Assembly (NCBI RefSeq): GCF_927797785.1
Contig: NZ_CAKMLL010000062.1
Coordinates: 1 to 64,000 of the forward strand
Direction of reading: 5' to 3'
Source of the DNA: Candidatus Nitrotoga sp. BS
GTDB lineage: Bacteria; Pseudomonadota; Gammaproteobacteria; Burkholderiales; Gallionellaceae
Length of the DNA: 64,000 bases
The translations under genes and the position numbers were made by a program. Numbering within the stretch: the first letter of the stretch is position 1; the number at the start of each line of letters is the position of its first letter. Shown in pieces: positions 17,305 to 27,396 of the stretch. The notes under the pieces were generated by a model that was given only the letters and a program-made list of their open reading frames with translations, did not search any database and was not told where the DNA came from.

Positions 17305-19050
17305 ATGTATAAATACGATTTTTATGACCAACAAATTGTTGATGAGCGCGTAGTCCAGTATCGTGACCAAGTGCGCCGCCGTTTGTCAGATGAACTGTCA
17401 GAAGATGAGTTTCGTATGCTGCGATTGCAGAACGGACTTTATATGCAAATCCATGCCTATATGCTGCGTATCGCAGTGCCCTATGGCATGCTGTCCTCTG
17501 CACAGATGCGCATGTTTGCGCACATAGCACGCAAATACGATCGTGGCTATGGTCACTTCACAACGCGTCAAAATATCCAATTTAATTGGATCAAACTGGA
17601 GGAAACACCGGATATTTTAGCTGATCTTGCCTCAGTTGAAATGCACGGAATTCAGACCTCTGGTAACTGCATCCGCAACATCACATCCGATGAATATGCT
17701 GGCGTTGCGGCAGATGAGATTATTGACCCGCGCCCGTATGCCGAAATTCTTCGCCAGTGGAGCACTTTCCATCCGGAGTTTGCCTACTTGCCGCGCAAAT
17801 TCAAAATCGCAATAAATGGTGCAACCGAAGACCGCGCCGCGATCGCGGTGCATGATATCGGGCTGTCCGTGCTCAAAAATGAGCAAGGTGAAATTGGTTT
17901 CCGGGTGTTGGTAGGTGGCGGCACGGCACGCACACCTATTGTCGGTAGCGAAATATGCGGCTTTTTGCCATGGCAGCATGTGTTGACGTACATTGAATCC
18001 ATAATGCGTGTTTACAACCAATATGGCCGCCGCGACAATATGTACAAGTCACGCATCAAGATACTGGTTAAAGCCATCGGGATTGAAGAGTTCAGACGTC
18101 AGGTCGAAGCAGATTGGGCTGATATAAAAGATGGTCCAGGCACTTTGACGCTGGAAGAGCTAAACCGTGTCGCGGCCTACTTTACAGCGCCCGCTTATGA
18201 ATCATTACCGGAAAATGATCCTGCTGTGGCGTTATTCAAGGCCGAAAACAAAGCTTTTGCAAACTGGTTACAACGCAACGTGAAGCCACACAAGATTCTT
18301 GGCTATGCAGCTGTGGTGCTGTCTCTTAAAAAAACGGACATAGCGCCGGGAGATGCGAGCGCGGAGCAAATGGATGTTGTTGCAGATATGGCAGATCGTT
18401 TCAGTTTCGGCGAACTGCGAGTCACGCATAAGCAAAACTTGGTGCTGGCCGACGTTAAACAATCTGACCTTATCCGCCTTTGGGAAGAATCAACAGAGCA
18501 TGGCATGGCGTCGCCAAATATTGGTTTGCTAACCGATGTCATCTGCTGCCCCGGTGCAGATTTCTGCACCTTGGCATTTGCTCGATCGATCCCGCTGGCA
18601 AAATTGATTGCAGAGCGTTTCGACAACCTCGATTTTCTTCATGACATTGGTGAAATCGAGCTTAATATTTCAGGTTGCGTCAATGCTTGCGGACATAATC
18701 ATATTGGCAATATTGGCGTTATCGGTGTCGACAAGAAGGATGGTGGTGAGTGGTATCAGGTGTCGGTTGGTGGTGCACAGGGTAACGATACGGCAATCGG
18801 TAAAATAATTGGCCCATCCTTTAACTTTCAACAAATGCCTGAGGTAATTGATCGGCTGCTGCAAGTTTATGTGCGTGAGCGCTTTGAAGAAGAACTTTTT
18901 ATCGACACGGTACGCAGGATAGGCATGGCACCTTTTAAAGAATATGTGTATGCAACACCGATCAATACAGAAGGTGCGATTGATAAAGATGCTTATGGGT
19001 TTATAAATAAGCCAGATAATTATACAGTTCAACGTAAATCGAGGTTTTAA
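17305..19050 (+). CDS. cysI: Assimilatory sulfite reductase, siroheme hemoprotein (CysI-type)
   Basis: A 581-residue nitrite/sulfite reductase family protein. It reduces sulfite to sulfide with siroheme and a [4Fe-4S] cluster. It shows the two ferredoxin-like half domains, the FTTRQNIQFNWI segment near residue 80, and the cluster ligands C415-x5-C421 (in CCPGADFC) and C458-x3-C462 (in SGCVNACGHNHIG). No flavoprotein CysJ gene lies nearby. A DUF934 gene follows instead, an arrangement common in betaproteobacteria that implies another electron donor such as ferredoxin. First gene of the cysI-DUF934-cysH-cysD-cysN operon. Confidence 0.95.
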   Translation: MYKYDFYDQQIVDERVVQYRDQVRRRLSDELSEDEFRMLRLQNGLYMQIHAYMLRIAVPYGMLSSAQMRMFAHIARKYDRGYGHFTTRQNIQFNWIKLEETPDILADLASVEMHGIQTSGNCIRNITSDEYAGVAADEIIDPRPYAEILRQWSTFHPEFAYLPRKFKIAINGATEDRAAIAVHDIGLSVLKNEQGEIGFRVLVGGGTARTPIVGSEICGFLPWQHVLTYIESIMRVYNQYGRRDNMYKSRIKILVKAIGIEEFRRQVEADWADIKDGPGTLTLEELNRVAAYFTAPAYESLPENDPAVALFKAENKAFANWLQRNVKPHKILGYAAVVLSLKKTDIAPGDASAEQMDVVADMADRFSFGELRVTHKQNLVLADVKQSDLIRLWEESTEHGMASPNIGLLTDVICCPGADFCTLAFARSIPLAKLIAERFDNLDFLHDIGEIELNISGCVNACGHNHIGNIGVIGVDKKDGGEWYQVSVGGAQGNDTAIGKIIGPSFNFQQMPEVIDRLLQVYVRERFEEELFIDTVRRIGMAPFKEYVYATPINTEGAIDKDAYGFINKPDNYTVQRKSRF

Positions 19051-19055
19051 CAAAC

Positions 19056-19589
19056 ATGATTATTAAAAATAAAGCCATTGTCAGCGATGATTGGACCATC
19101 CTCCGTCTGAGTGAAAATGAGACGCCAGAATCAATCACCGTTCCTGCCGGCAAAATGATTGTTCCGCTCACAGTGTGGCAGGCGCAACGGGATAATCTGC
19201 AAGCTCGTGCTGAGCTGGGTGTCTGGCTTGCCAGTCATGAGAGGCCGGAAGAGTTGAAAGGCGAGGTGGGAAAATTTGATGTCATCGCTGTTGATTTCCC
19301 TAAATTCGGGGATGGCCGTGGTTATTCAATTGCTTACAATTTACGCGCCCGTCTCGGCTATGTTGGCGAATTACGTGCTATCGGTGATGTGTTGCGTGAC
19401 CAGATGTTCTACATGCAACGCGTCGGCTTTGATTCATTTGCGCCACGCCCGGACAAGAACATCCATGATGCACTAAAGGGTTTGACTGACTTTTCAGAAA
19501 TCTATCAAATTTCTTTGGATCAAAAATTACCACTATTCCGTCGTGTAAAACGCGATGGAATTGCAACAGCAGGTTCCGCAAATGACTGA
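19056..19589 (+). CDS. DUF934 protein, sulfite-reduction accessory
   Basis: A 177-residue soluble protein of the DUF934 family, found almost always next to CysJ-less cysI genes. It shows the conserved IAVDFPKFGDGRGYSIAYNLR block near residue 74 and LRAIGDVLRDQMFYMQRVGFDSF near residue 105. Role unknown; genetic linkage suggests help with electron delivery to or maturation of CysI. It begins 5 bp after cysI, and its last 8 bp overlap the likely cysH start, so all three are probably translated as a unit. Confidence 0.88.
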   Translation: MIIKNKAIVSDDWTILRLSENETPESITVPAGKMIVPLTVWQAQRDNLQARAELGVWLASHERPEELKGEVGKFDVIAVDFPKFGDGRGYSIAYNLRARLGYVGELRAIGDVLRDQMFYMQRVGFDSFAPRPDKNIHDALKGLTDFSEIYQISLDQKLPLFRRVKRDGIATAGSAND

Positions 19590-20286
19590 GTTTCAACAAA
19601 AAATTGATCAAGTACGCTCTGTGTTGGCGGATGCTGTGCACGACTACGCACCCGTTATTTTTGCTAACAGTTTGGGAGCGGAAGATATGGTGCTGACCGA
19701 TTTGATCGACAAATATCAGCCCGAGATCGAAATGTTTAGCTTGGACACCGGCCGTCTGCCGCAAGAAACTTACGACCTGATGCAAGAAGTTCGTGCACAT
19801 TACAGCGTGCCGCTGCAAATTTTTTTCCCCGAGGCTCAGCGGGTCGAAGAGTACGCTGCCCAAAATGGGGTGAACGGCTTTTATGAGAGTGTCGAGCTGC
19901 GTAAACGCTGCTGCCATATTCGCAAGGTAGAGCCGTTGCGTCGCGCTCTATCCGGCAAACGTGCCTGGATTACTGGTATGCGTCGTGAGCAAGCGCCCAC
20001 GCGGGATGTTTTGCAGGTATCCGAGTTTGATGCCGATAATGGATTGCAAAAATTCAATCCGCTACTCGACTGGAGTAATGCTGATGTGTGGAAATACCTC
20101 AAGCAGTTTGAGGTGCCCTACAACAAACTGCATGACCGTTTTTTTCCCAGCATTGGTTGCGCACCCTGTTCGCGTGCTATCACACCGGGCGAGAATATCC
20201 GCTCCGGGCGCTGGTGGTGGGAGGATACGCAAAATAAGGAGTGCGGTTTACACGTGAACAAGATCACTCCGATCAAGCAGGTATAG
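19582..20286 (+). CDS. cysH: Adenylyl-sulfate (APS) reductase, assimilatory
   Basis: A 234-residue PAPS/APS reductase family enzyme that makes sulfite from activated sulfate. The PP-loop domain contains ANSLGAEDMVLTDL. Cysteines C110-C111 (RKRCCHIRK) and C193-x2-C196 (GCAPCSRAI) are the [4Fe-4S] ligands that mark the APS-using bacterial form. The catalytic cysteine is in KECGLHV near the C-terminus. No cysC gene is seen, consistent with direct APS reduction. I prefer the ATG at 19582 over the in-frame ATG at 19555, which has no ribosome binding site and would lie 35 bp inside the DUF934 gene. Confidence 0.93.
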   Translation: MTEFQQKIDQVRSVLADAVHDYAPVIFANSLGAEDMVLTDLIDKYQPEIEMFSLDTGRLPQETYDLMQEVRAHYSVPLQIFFPEAQRVEEYAAQNGVNGFYESVELRKRCCHIRKVEPLRRALSGKRAWITGMRREQAPTRDVLQVSEFDADNGLQKFNPLLDWSNADVWKYLKQFEVPYNKLHDRFFPSIGCAPCSRAITPGENIRSGRWWWEDTQNKECGLHVNKITPIKQV

Positions 20287-20403
20287 TCTGTTTCGGGCTT
20301 CGGTAGGTGTCTAAAAAGGTGTGCCTTATCCGCTCGCGACATTTTATTTGTTGAACCATAAATTCAGTTATTTTGAGTTTGTATTTTTAGAAGTTGAGGA
20401 AAA

Positions 20404-21309
20404 ATGAGTAATCAATCTTTTACCCATCTGGATGTGCTGGAAAGTGAATCTATCCACATCATGAGAGAGGTGGCGGCAGAATGCAAAAATCCTGCGTTGC
20501 TATTCTCAGGCGGCAAGGATTCCATCGTTATGCTGCGCTTGGCAGAAAAGGCTTTTCGCCCGGCGCGCTTGCCTTTCCCACTGGTACATATCGATACTGA
20601 GCACAACTTTCCAGAAGTAATCGCTTGTCGCGATAAGCTGGCAGCAGATTTGGGCGAACGGCTAATTGTTCGTTCGCTGGAGGGCTCGATCAAAAAGGGC
20701 ACGATTGTGCTGAAAAATGCAGATCAGGGACGCAATGCTTTTCAGTCTGTGACCTTACTGGAAACGATTGCCGAGTTTGGGTTCGACGCTTGTATTGGCG
20801 GTGCACGCCGTGACGAAGAGAAAGCACGAGCCAAGGAGCGCATCTTTTCTTTCCGCGACGAGTTCGGTCAGTGGGATCCGAAAAATCAGCGTCCAGAGTT
20901 GTGGGATACATACAACACTCGGGTGCATGCCGGGGAAAATATTCGCGTGTTCCCGATCAGCAATTGGACGGAAATGGATATTTGGGAATACATAGCACGC
21001 GAGAAGCTATATATTCCCGACATCTATTACGCGCATGAGCGCGAGGTGATTAACCGTGATAATGGGATTTTGCCCGTGTCCCATCTGGTGCAACCGAGGC
21101 CGGGTGAAAAAGTGGAAAAAATGATGGTGCGTTTCCGTACTGTGGGCGATATGACTTGCACCTGTCCGGTAGCGTCACATGCACGCAACGCGCAGGAAAT
21201 TATTGAAGAAACGGCTATCACACGCATTACCGAGCGCGGTGCGACACGTATGGACGATCAGACCTCTGAGGCATCCATGGAACTGCGCAAAAAAGAAGGT
21301 TATTTTTAA
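20404..21309 (+). CDS. cysD: Sulfate adenylyltransferase small subunit
   Basis: A 301-residue ATP sulfurylase catalytic subunit. It forms APS from sulfate and ATP, driven by GTP hydrolysis in CysN. The PP-loop SGGKDSIVMLRLAEKA lies at residues ~36-50, and the sulfate/ATP-site segments CIGGARRDEEKARAKER and RVFPISNWTEMDIWEYI are as in CysD. GTTGAGG precedes the ATG. The gap to cysH is 117 bp with no terminator seen, and cysN begins 2 bp after its stop. Confidence 0.96.
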   Translation: MSNQSFTHLDVLESESIHIMREVAAECKNPALLFSGGKDSIVMLRLAEKAFRPARLPFPLVHIDTEHNFPEVIACRDKLAADLGERLIVRSLEGSIKKGTIVLKNADQGRNAFQSVTLLETIAEFGFDACIGGARRDEEKARAKERIFSFRDEFGQWDPKNQRPELWDTYNTRVHAGENIRVFPISNWTEMDIWEYIAREKLYIPDIYYAHEREVINRDNGILPVSHLVQPRPGEKVEKMMVRFRTVGDMTCTCPVASHARNAQEIIEETAITRITERGATRMDDQTSEASMELRKKEGYF

Positions 21310-21311
21310 TT

Positions 21312-22565
21312 ATGAGCAATACCACACAGCTACTTCGTTTTATCACTGCCGGCAGCGTTGACGATGGCAAAAGCACGTTAATTGGCCGCTTGTTACACGA
21401 CTCCAAATCTATTTTCGAGGATCAACTTTCTGCCATTACCAAAACCAGCGAGCGGCGCGGCGGAATGGGCGCAGTGGATTTGTCACTGCTCACCGACGGT
21501 TTGCAGGCGGAGCGTGAGCAGGGAATTACCATTGACGTCGCTTATCGTTACTTTGCTACGCCCAAGCGCAAATTTATCATCGGTGACACGCCAGGGCATG
21601 AGCAGTACACGCGCAACATGGTTACTGCAGCCAGCACAGCAAACCTTACGGTCATTTTGATTGATGCACGCAAGGGCGTGCTTACGCAAACACGCCGCCA
21701 TACTTATATCGCCAGTCTGGTAGGTGTGCCGCACATTGTGCTGGCCGTTAACAAAATGGATATGGTGGATTATTCGGAAGAAACGTTCGATGCGATTTGC
21801 GCAGAGTATCGTGCATTTGCCGCCCAGCTAGGCCTGCATGATATGACCTGCATTCCAATGTCGGCATTAAATGGCGACATGGTGGTGGAGCGCGGCGAAA
21901 ATTTAAATTGGTATCAAGGCAGCCCACTATTGGAACTGCTGGAAAATGTGGTGATTGACTATGATATCAACACAACCGATTTCCGTTACCCAGTGCAATG
22001 GGTATGCCGTCCGCAAACGCAGGAATACCACGATTTCCGCGGTTACATGGGGCGTATTGAGTCGGGCGTTATCACAGTGGGCGATGAAATTACTATCCAG
22101 CCTTCCGGTCGCACCACCAAGGTGAAGGAGATCGTCACCTACGATGGCAACCTGCAAAGCGCTCGCGCGCCACAATCGGTTACGCTAACCTTGACGGATG
22201 AGATCGATATCTCGCGCGGCGATATGTTCGTGATGTCTGCCACTATGCCGCAAGTTTCCAAGGAATTTGAGGCTATGCTGTGCTGGCTGTCTGAATTACC
22301 GCTTGATCTGAATCGAAAATACATAATCAAGCACACCACGCGTGTAGTGAAATGTTCGTTTGCGCGCCTTGACTATCGTGTGGATGTTAATACGCTGGAA
22401 CAACACAGTAGCGCCACACTCAATATGAACGACATTGCCCGCGTGGCGATGAAGGTGCAGCTGCCGCTGGTATTTGATAGCTACATCAAAAACCGTTTTA
22501 CCGGCAGCTTTATCGTCATTGATGAGGCAACGAATAACACCGTTGCGGCGGGAATGATTACATAA
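21312..22565 (+). CDS. cysN: Sulfate adenylyltransferase large (GTPase) subunit
   Basis: A 417-residue translation-factor-like GTPase. G1 is AGSVDDGKSTLIGRLL (residues ~12-27), G3 is DTPGHEQYTRNM and G4 is NKMD. Two beta-barrel domains follow. There is no C-terminal APS kinase (CysC) fusion, which agrees with the APS-type CysH. The gene overlaps no neighbour but starts 2 bp after cysD, so the two are coupled. It is the last gene of the sulfate operon; a perfect hairpin follows 24 bp downstream. Confidence 0.96.
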   Translation: MSNTTQLLRFITAGSVDDGKSTLIGRLLHDSKSIFEDQLSAITKTSERRGGMGAVDLSLLTDGLQAEREQGITIDVAYRYFATPKRKFIIGDTPGHEQYTRNMVTAASTANLTVILIDARKGVLTQTRRHTYIASLVGVPHIVLAVNKMDMVDYSEETFDAICAEYRAFAAQLGLHDMTCIPMSALNGDMVVERGENLNWYQGSPLLELLENVVIDYDINTTDFRYPVQWVCRPQTQEYHDFRGYMGRIESGVITVGDEITIQPSGRTTKVKEIVTYDGNLQSARAPQSVTLTLTDEIDISRGDMFVMSATMPQVSKEFEAMLCWLSELPLDLNRKYIIKHTTRVVKCSFARLDYRVDVNTLEQHSSATLNMNDIARVAMKVQLPLVFDSYIKNRFTGSFIVIDEATNNTVAAGMIT

Positions 22566-22589
22566 CCTGCAAACTTCACAAATTCGCGT

Positions 22590-22615
22590 GCTGGCACGAT
22601 GAAAATCGTGCCAGC
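22590..22615 (+). terminator. Hairpin after the cys operon
   Basis: A perfect 11-bp stem, GCTGGCACGAT paired with ATCGTGCCAGC, closed by a GAAA loop, 24 bp after the cysN stop. It is not followed by a T tract, so it may be a Rho-associated or 3'-protecting structure and not a classical intrinsic terminator. Confidence 0.65.
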
Positions 22616-22985
22616 CGTGACAGGCACCCATTTACGTCCGCGCATATCACCACCAGGGGTATTCTATATATTCATGTGCCAACCATGAATGCCAAGACAT
22701 ATAGTGCAGGAGAACCCATCCCTCCAGCGAATCCAATCAAGGTAGTCAAGGCCGGCGACACCAACCGACAAATAAGCGAGAAATTCAGCATAGTTGCGCG
22801 TGTAATCAGCCCCAGCCAGAGGAGTCGAGGATTGTGATTGAGCATTCTCTGATTACAATGCATAACTGTACAATTTCAGCAAATAGCTGGATACCCCATC
22901 AAAGCAAGCCTGAAAATCATATATAAAGCTATACATGATTCTGTATTGCAACATCTTTAACGCTTTATAAAGCCAAAGCAAAAAA
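22616..22985. other. Intergenic region before the ATP-grasp gene
   Basis: About 370 bp with only short non-convincing frames on the minus strand. It turns AT-rich towards the ATP-grasp gene, whose promoter it should carry. No repeat recognised. Confidence 0.4.
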
Positions 22986-24176
22986 ATGCAAAATTTACAA
23001 GCTTTGCTAGTGGGCGAAAATGCCGAATTAATGATAGCTGTGCCAACTTTATTGAGCAGGGCAGGTTTTGCAGTGGACATCATAACCAATAACTATATTT
23101 TTAAAAAACATCCCGCTATAAGAAATTTTGAATTTGTAGCCAACTCTGATGACATAGCTAAAGTTGTTTCTGAAAAAAACAAAAATAATTACTCGTTAAT
23201 TGTTATTGGTGACGACGGAACATTAAAAAAAATCTTGGATTCAGATTTGTCAGCTGAAGAAAAAATAGAGCTCTTACCAATTCAGACAAGAAAAAATCTT
23301 GATCACATATATTCCAAAATTGGGCTTTCCAGAGTATTTCAAGAGTTTGGAGTTAACACGCCCGAATTCCGCATAGCAAATGATAAATCAGAGTTAAAAC
23401 GATCCGTTGAGACTTTAGGATATCCAGTTTTCGTCAAGGTTGATTCCTCAGGCGGAGGTTTCGGCGTATTTGATTGTTCGAGCAATGACGATGTTGAAAT
23501 TTTATTAAATAAATTGCAAACATATCCTGTGCTGATACAAAAAAAGATTCAAGGCGTTGAGTTAGATTTAAGTGGCTTTTATCAAAATAGCAAGTTGATA
23601 CATTTTAGCTATTCAAGGATAGAGAGGGCTAAAAGCAAATTTGGCGCATCTGTACTAAGAACGTATGTACAAATAGCACATCTACAAAAAAATATTTTTG
23701 ATGAATTAGTTTGTTTAGGTGAGGCGCTTGGAGCAAATGGCTTCGTGAATATTGCCTGTATCAAATCAGATCACGATAAAAAATTATATTTTATTGAAGC
23801 AGACATGAGACCTACCGCTTGGGTTGATTTCTCAAAATTTTTCGGGGATGACCCCGCCGTTCAAATTAAAAAATTCTTTTCGAATGGGCATACATTACAA
23901 CATCCTTATCCAATTAGTTCCGCGTATCCTGACAAAATTCTCTTGCCATATTTTTCAAGAATCAAGTTATGGGAGTTAGCAATAAATCGTTATTACGTTT
24001 GGAGGTACATTCCAAATAAAGATCATCTTGCAATTATTTTATATCTCATTATCAGAAAAATTAAAACAATGGTAATTAACAAATTTAAGCCATTGATACC
24101 TGAAAAGCACTGGATAAGACTTAAACGCAGCTATCAGAAATCGAGGAATTGCATTCTTCATATACTTGTGAAATAA
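22986..24176 (+). CDS. Orphan ATP-grasp ligase-like protein
   Basis: A 396-residue protein with an ATP-grasp fold. The N-terminal pre-ATP-grasp part (LLVGENAELMIAVPTLLSRAGF) is followed by an ATP-binding region with FVKVDSSGGGFGVFD (residues ~155-170) and metal-site-like FIEADMRPTAW (~277-287). The C-terminal ~70 residues are hydrophobic then very basic, which may make it membrane associated. ATP-grasp enzymes join a carboxylate to an amine or thiol, as in carbamoyl phosphate synthase, biotin carboxylases and peptide ligases; the substrate here is unknown. The gene is AT-rich with many Lys and Asn codons, unlike the flanking cysN and fbp, so it was probably acquired. No ligand or transporter genes accompany it and no strong ribosome binding site is seen. 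Confidence 0.78.
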   Translation: MQNLQALLVGENAELMIAVPTLLSRAGFAVDIITNNYIFKKHPAIRNFEFVANSDDIAKVVSEKNKNNYSLIVIGDDGTLKKILDSDLSAEEKIELLPIQTRKNLDHIYSKIGLSRVFQEFGVNTPEFRIANDKSELKRSVETLGYPVFVKVDSSGGGFGVFDCSSNDDVEILLNKLQTYPVLIQKKIQGVELDLSGFYQNSKLIHFSYSRIERAKSKFGASVLRTYVQIAHLQKNIFDELVCLGEALGANGFVNIACIKSDHDKKLYFIEADMRPTAWVDFSKFFGDDPAVQIKKFFSNGHTLQHPYPISSAYPDKILLPYFSRIKLWELAINRYYVWRYIPNKDHLAIILYLIIRKIKTMVINKFKPLIPEKHWIRLKRSYQKSRNCILHILVK

Positions 24177-24181
24177 ATTAA

Positions 24182-24198
24182 AGGGCACCTCTAAAATG
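24182..24198. repeat. Solo MITE-like left end
   Basis: AGGGCACCTCTAAAAT matches the left terminus of repeat copy 1 (12466 onward) but the internal part does not follow. It lies just after the ATP-grasp gene. With the inverted end at about 25618-25634 it brackets fbp. Confidence 0.45.
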
Positions 24199-24442
24199 AC
24201 GCGCGCGAATTAAACAGAAGTACTTTTGTAAATTTATTATTAATCAAGTAACTTGACCTTTTATTTCATTATTCTCTCAGCACTACAACTTTCGGGGCAC
24301 GCAAGGTTGTGGGTTGCATGTCTAAAGTTCAGTTAATGTTGTAAATGCAAAGCTTAAGTATCTTATAGGCGTGGAGAGGGAATGCAAAAACCTGTAAAAT
24401 GTTGAAATTCAAAACTCTCTTAATTTAAGGTAAGGAAAACAC

Positions 24443-25447
24443 ATGAGCAAAAATCTGGTGAAATTCATTATCGAAGAACAAAGGCAATTGTCAAGTGCAA
24501 CTGGTGACTTCACTGGGTTGCTCAGTGACATCATTTTGGCCTGCAAGCAAATTGCCCATAGTGTTAACAAAGGTGCCTTGACTGGTGTTCTGGGGAGTGC
24601 AGGCAGTGAGAATATTCAAGGTGAAACGCAGAAGAAGCTGGATGTAATAACCAATGACATTTTCATCGCAGCAAACCAATGGAACGGCCATCTTGCCGCG
24701 ATGGCATCTGAGGAAATGGATGACATCTATCCAATACCTGCTAAATATCCAAAAGGTAAGTACTTACTTACATTTGATCCACTGGATGGCTCATCCAACA
24801 TTGACGTAAATATCTCCGTCGGCACGATTTTTTCGATTTTACGTTGCCCCGAAGGAGTGACCAACCCAACTGCAGAGGATTTCTTGCAGCCGGGCACTAA
24901 ACAAGTCTGCGCTGGATATGCACTATATGGCCCTTCCACAATGTTAGTGCTTACTACCGGACATGGGGTAAATGGCTTTACGCTGAACAATGACATTGGG
25001 GAGTTTATGCTGACTCATCCGAATATGAGCATTCCGGCCGATACCCAGGAATTCGCCATCAATATGTCCAACCAGCGTTTCTGGGAAGCTCCGGTACAGC
25101 GATATGTGGATGAATGCGTAAAGGGTAAAACGCCAGGGGGACGTGAAAAAAACTTCAATATGCGCTGGGTGGCTTCGATGGTTGCAGAAGTGCATCGCAT
25201 TCTGATTCGCGGCGGCATCTTTATGTATCCATTCGACAACAAGGAGGTAGGCAAGGCAGGAAAATTGCGTTTACTCTATGAAGCCAATCCGATGTCTTTC
25301 ATCGTGGAACAAGCAGGCGGGGTATGCTCCACGGGTCGCGGACGCATAATGGAACTTAAGCCAACGGGATTGCATCAACGTGTACCAGTGATTCTTGGCT
25401 CGAAGAATGAAGTAGAGCGTGTGGTGGGTTATCACAAAGAAGCGTGA
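24443..25447 (+). CDS. fbp: Fructose-1,6-bisphosphatase class I
   Basis: A 334-residue class I FBPase, acting in gluconeogenesis and the Calvin cycle. The metal and phosphate-site motif [12 protein letters not shown] lies at residues ~112-123, with the substrate-binding segment [11 protein letters not shown] near residue 257 and [19 protein letters not shown] near residue 275. TAAGGAAAAC precedes the ATG. It is a single gene flanked by inverted solo ends of the MITE-like family. No other Calvin-cycle gene is present here. Confidence 0.95.
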   Translation: MSKNLVKFIIEEQRQLSSATGDFTGLLSDIILACKQIAHSVNKGALTGVLGSAGSENIQGETQKKLDVITNDIFIAANQWNGHLAAMASEEMDDIYPIPAKYPKGKYLLTFDPLDGSSNIDVNISVGTIFSILRCPEGVTNPTAEDFLQPGTKQVCAGYALYGPSTMLVLTTGHGVNGFTLNNDIGEFMLTHPNMSIPADTQEFAINMSNQRFWEAPVQRYVDECVKGKTPGGREKNFNMRWVASMVAEVHRILIRGGIFMYPFDNKEVGKAGKLRLLYEANPMSFIVEQAGGVCSTGRGRIMELKPTGLHQRVPVILGSKNEVERVVGYHKEA

Positions 25448-25617
25448 CACAATTGCATGAATGCCGCTGACCTACTATCAAAACCAATCGGGTGGGGCAG
25501 TCCGCTTGGTTTTGAAGCGGTTTCACGAACTGGCAGGGCAATTCAGGTTGAAACAGTCAGCATCTCCATACGTCAAAAGCACTACACTGATTAATCTTAG
25601 TCGTCCCTGAAAAGCCT

Positions 25618-25634
25618 CATTTTTAATGGCGCCC
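25618..25634. repeat. Solo MITE-like right end
   Basis: ATTTTTAATGGCGCCCT resembles the right termini of copies 1 and 2 (TTATTAGAGGCGCCCC; TTTTTAGAAGCACCC). It sits between fbp and ubiB, inverted relative to the end at 24182. This may be the scar of a larger element or chance; the matched length is short. Confidence 0.35.
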
Positions 25635-25672
25635 TAAGTTAACCGAAGAGTTACTCAATCAAAATACTCTGC

Positions 25673-27190
25673 CTAACCGCGCACAAAATACAAAACAATC
25701 AGCCCGAATAAAATTAACGCGACCAATGTAACCAGTTGGTTTATTTGTTTTTGTTGTGACACTAGTTCACGCAATACGCTTGCAATTTGCACACCGGATT
25801 TTTCATTTAAGGTCTGGTGCAGCAGACGCGGTAGCTGCGGTAATAGAATCGCATAGTGTGGTGCCTCTATTTTTAGCGCATTAAGAAAACCGCGCCAACC
25901 AATTTGTTCGCTCATCCAACGCTCCAGCCACGGCTTGGCGGTTTTCCACAAATCCAATTCTGGATCAAGTTGCAGGCCCAGCCCCTCGATATTAAGCAAG
26001 GTTTTTTGCAATAGCACGAGTTGTGGCTGGACTTCGATGCCGAATTGGCGCGAGGTCTGAAACAGGCGCAGCAACACACGTCCGAAAGAAACTTCACGCA
26101 AGGGGCGGTCAAATATTGGCTCGCACACTGCTCGAATGGCGGCCTCCAGCTCATCAACCCGTGTATTCGCAGGTGCCCAACCAGACTCTATGTGTGCCTC
26201 TGCCACACGTTTGTAGTCGCGCTGAAAAAAAGCAATGAAATTCTGTGCGAGATAATGCTTGTCGGAATCTGTGAGAGTACCCATGATGCCGAAATCCAGT
26301 GCAATGTAGCGGCCATCCGCTGCTACCTGCACATTGCCGGGGTGCATGTCAGCATGGAAAAAACCATCGCGAAATACTTGGGTGTAGAAAATTTCCACGC
26401 CATTGGCCGCCAGCGTAGGAAGGTCAATACCGGCCGCACGTAGCGCGTCCACATGGTTGACGGGAAGGCCATCCATGCGTTCCATCACCATTACTTCTTC
26501 TGTACACCAATCCCAATAAATTTCCGGGACTAACAGCAGTTTTGAATTGGCAAAGTTGCGTTTTAATTGGCTGGCACTGGAGGCTTCACGCATCAGATCG
26601 AGTTCATTACGCAGATGCTTTTCAAATTCCTCTACCACTTCGCGTGGTTTGAGTCGCCTACCGTCTTCCCACCAGCGTTCAATTAAACTGGCGCATATCT
26701 CAAGTAGTGCGATGTCATGCGCAATAACAGGTGCGATGCCGGGGCGCAGTATTTTTATTGCGACTTCGCGTCCATTCGGCAGCACTGCAAAATGTACTTG
26801 AGCGACCGAGGCACTGGCAATGGGTGTTTCCTCAAAGCTGTAAAATACGTCATTAAGGTTTTTATTGTAGGCAGCTTCCAGTAAAGCCACTGCTTGTGCA
26901 GAAGGAAAGGGCGGCACTTGGTCTTGCAGTTTGGCGAGTTCGTCGGCGAGATCGACAGGAATTAGGTCGCGGCGGGTGGAAAGCATTTGTCCGAATTTTA
27001 CAAAAATCGGACCCAGGCTTTCCAAAGCATGGCGCAATCTCACGGCACGCGGTGCAGAGGTGTCACGTGCGAATAGCAGCAGGTTGATTGGCACCAGTAG
27101 CCAGCGCGTGCGTGAATGCGCAAGCAAAAACTCATCCAAGCCGAAGCGCAGTACGACAAAAATTATTTTTAGTAGGCGTAACAGGCGCAT
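25673..27190 (-). CDS. ubiB: Ubiquinone biosynthesis atypical kinase/ATPase
   Basis: A 505-residue ABC1/ADCK family protein needed for ubiquinone synthesis. The KxGQ motif is in [16 protein letters not shown] (residues ~60-75) and the Ala-rich nucleotide loop is [12 protein letters not shown] near 120. The catalytic region has FHADMHPGN and [10 protein letters not shown]-terminal membrane helix ([18 protein letters not shown]) anchors it. Last gene of a leftward cluster DUF971-ubiE-Tim44-ubiJ-ubiB; a 206-bp gap separates it from ubiJ. Confidence 0.95.
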   Translation of the reverse strand: MRLLRLLKIIFVVLRFGLDEFLLAHSRTRWLLVPINLLLFARDTSAPRAVRLRHALESLGPIFVKFGQMLSTRRDLIPVDLADELAKLQDQVPPFPSAQAVALLEAAYNKNLNDVFYSFEETPIASASVAQVHFAVLPNGREVAIKILRPGIAPVIAHDIALLEICASLIERWWEDGRRLKPREVVEEFEKHLRNELDLMREASSASQLKRNFANSKLLLVPEIYWDWCTEEVMVMERMDGLPVNHVDALRAAGIDLPTLAANGVEIFYTQVFRDGFFHADMHPGNVQVAADGRYIALDFGIMGTLTDSDKHYLAQNFIAFFQRDYKRVAEAHIESGWAPANTRVDELEAAIRAVCEPIFDRPLREVSFGRVLLRLFQTSRQFGIEVQPQLVLLQKTLLNIEGLGLQLDPELDLWKTAKPWLERWMSEQIGWRGFLNALKIEAPHYAILLPQLPRLLHQTLNEKSGVQIASVLRELVSQQKQINQLVTLVALILFGLIVLYFVRG

Positions 27191-27396
27191 GAAAATTTCA
27201 CGAAGATTTGATTGTTTTGTGGTCCGAGTGAAGTATTCGGCCGTATTTTAGAAAATTGCTCTTTGTTTTATTTTATTCCAGTCGTCTCAAAGCCGCATAA
27301 ACACGACCGCTGTATACCTTGAAAGAAAATCAGCTTTGTGTCTTTTAAAGAACAGTTAAATGGTTTGCGGCATACTATAAAGACTAGCAAGAGTTT

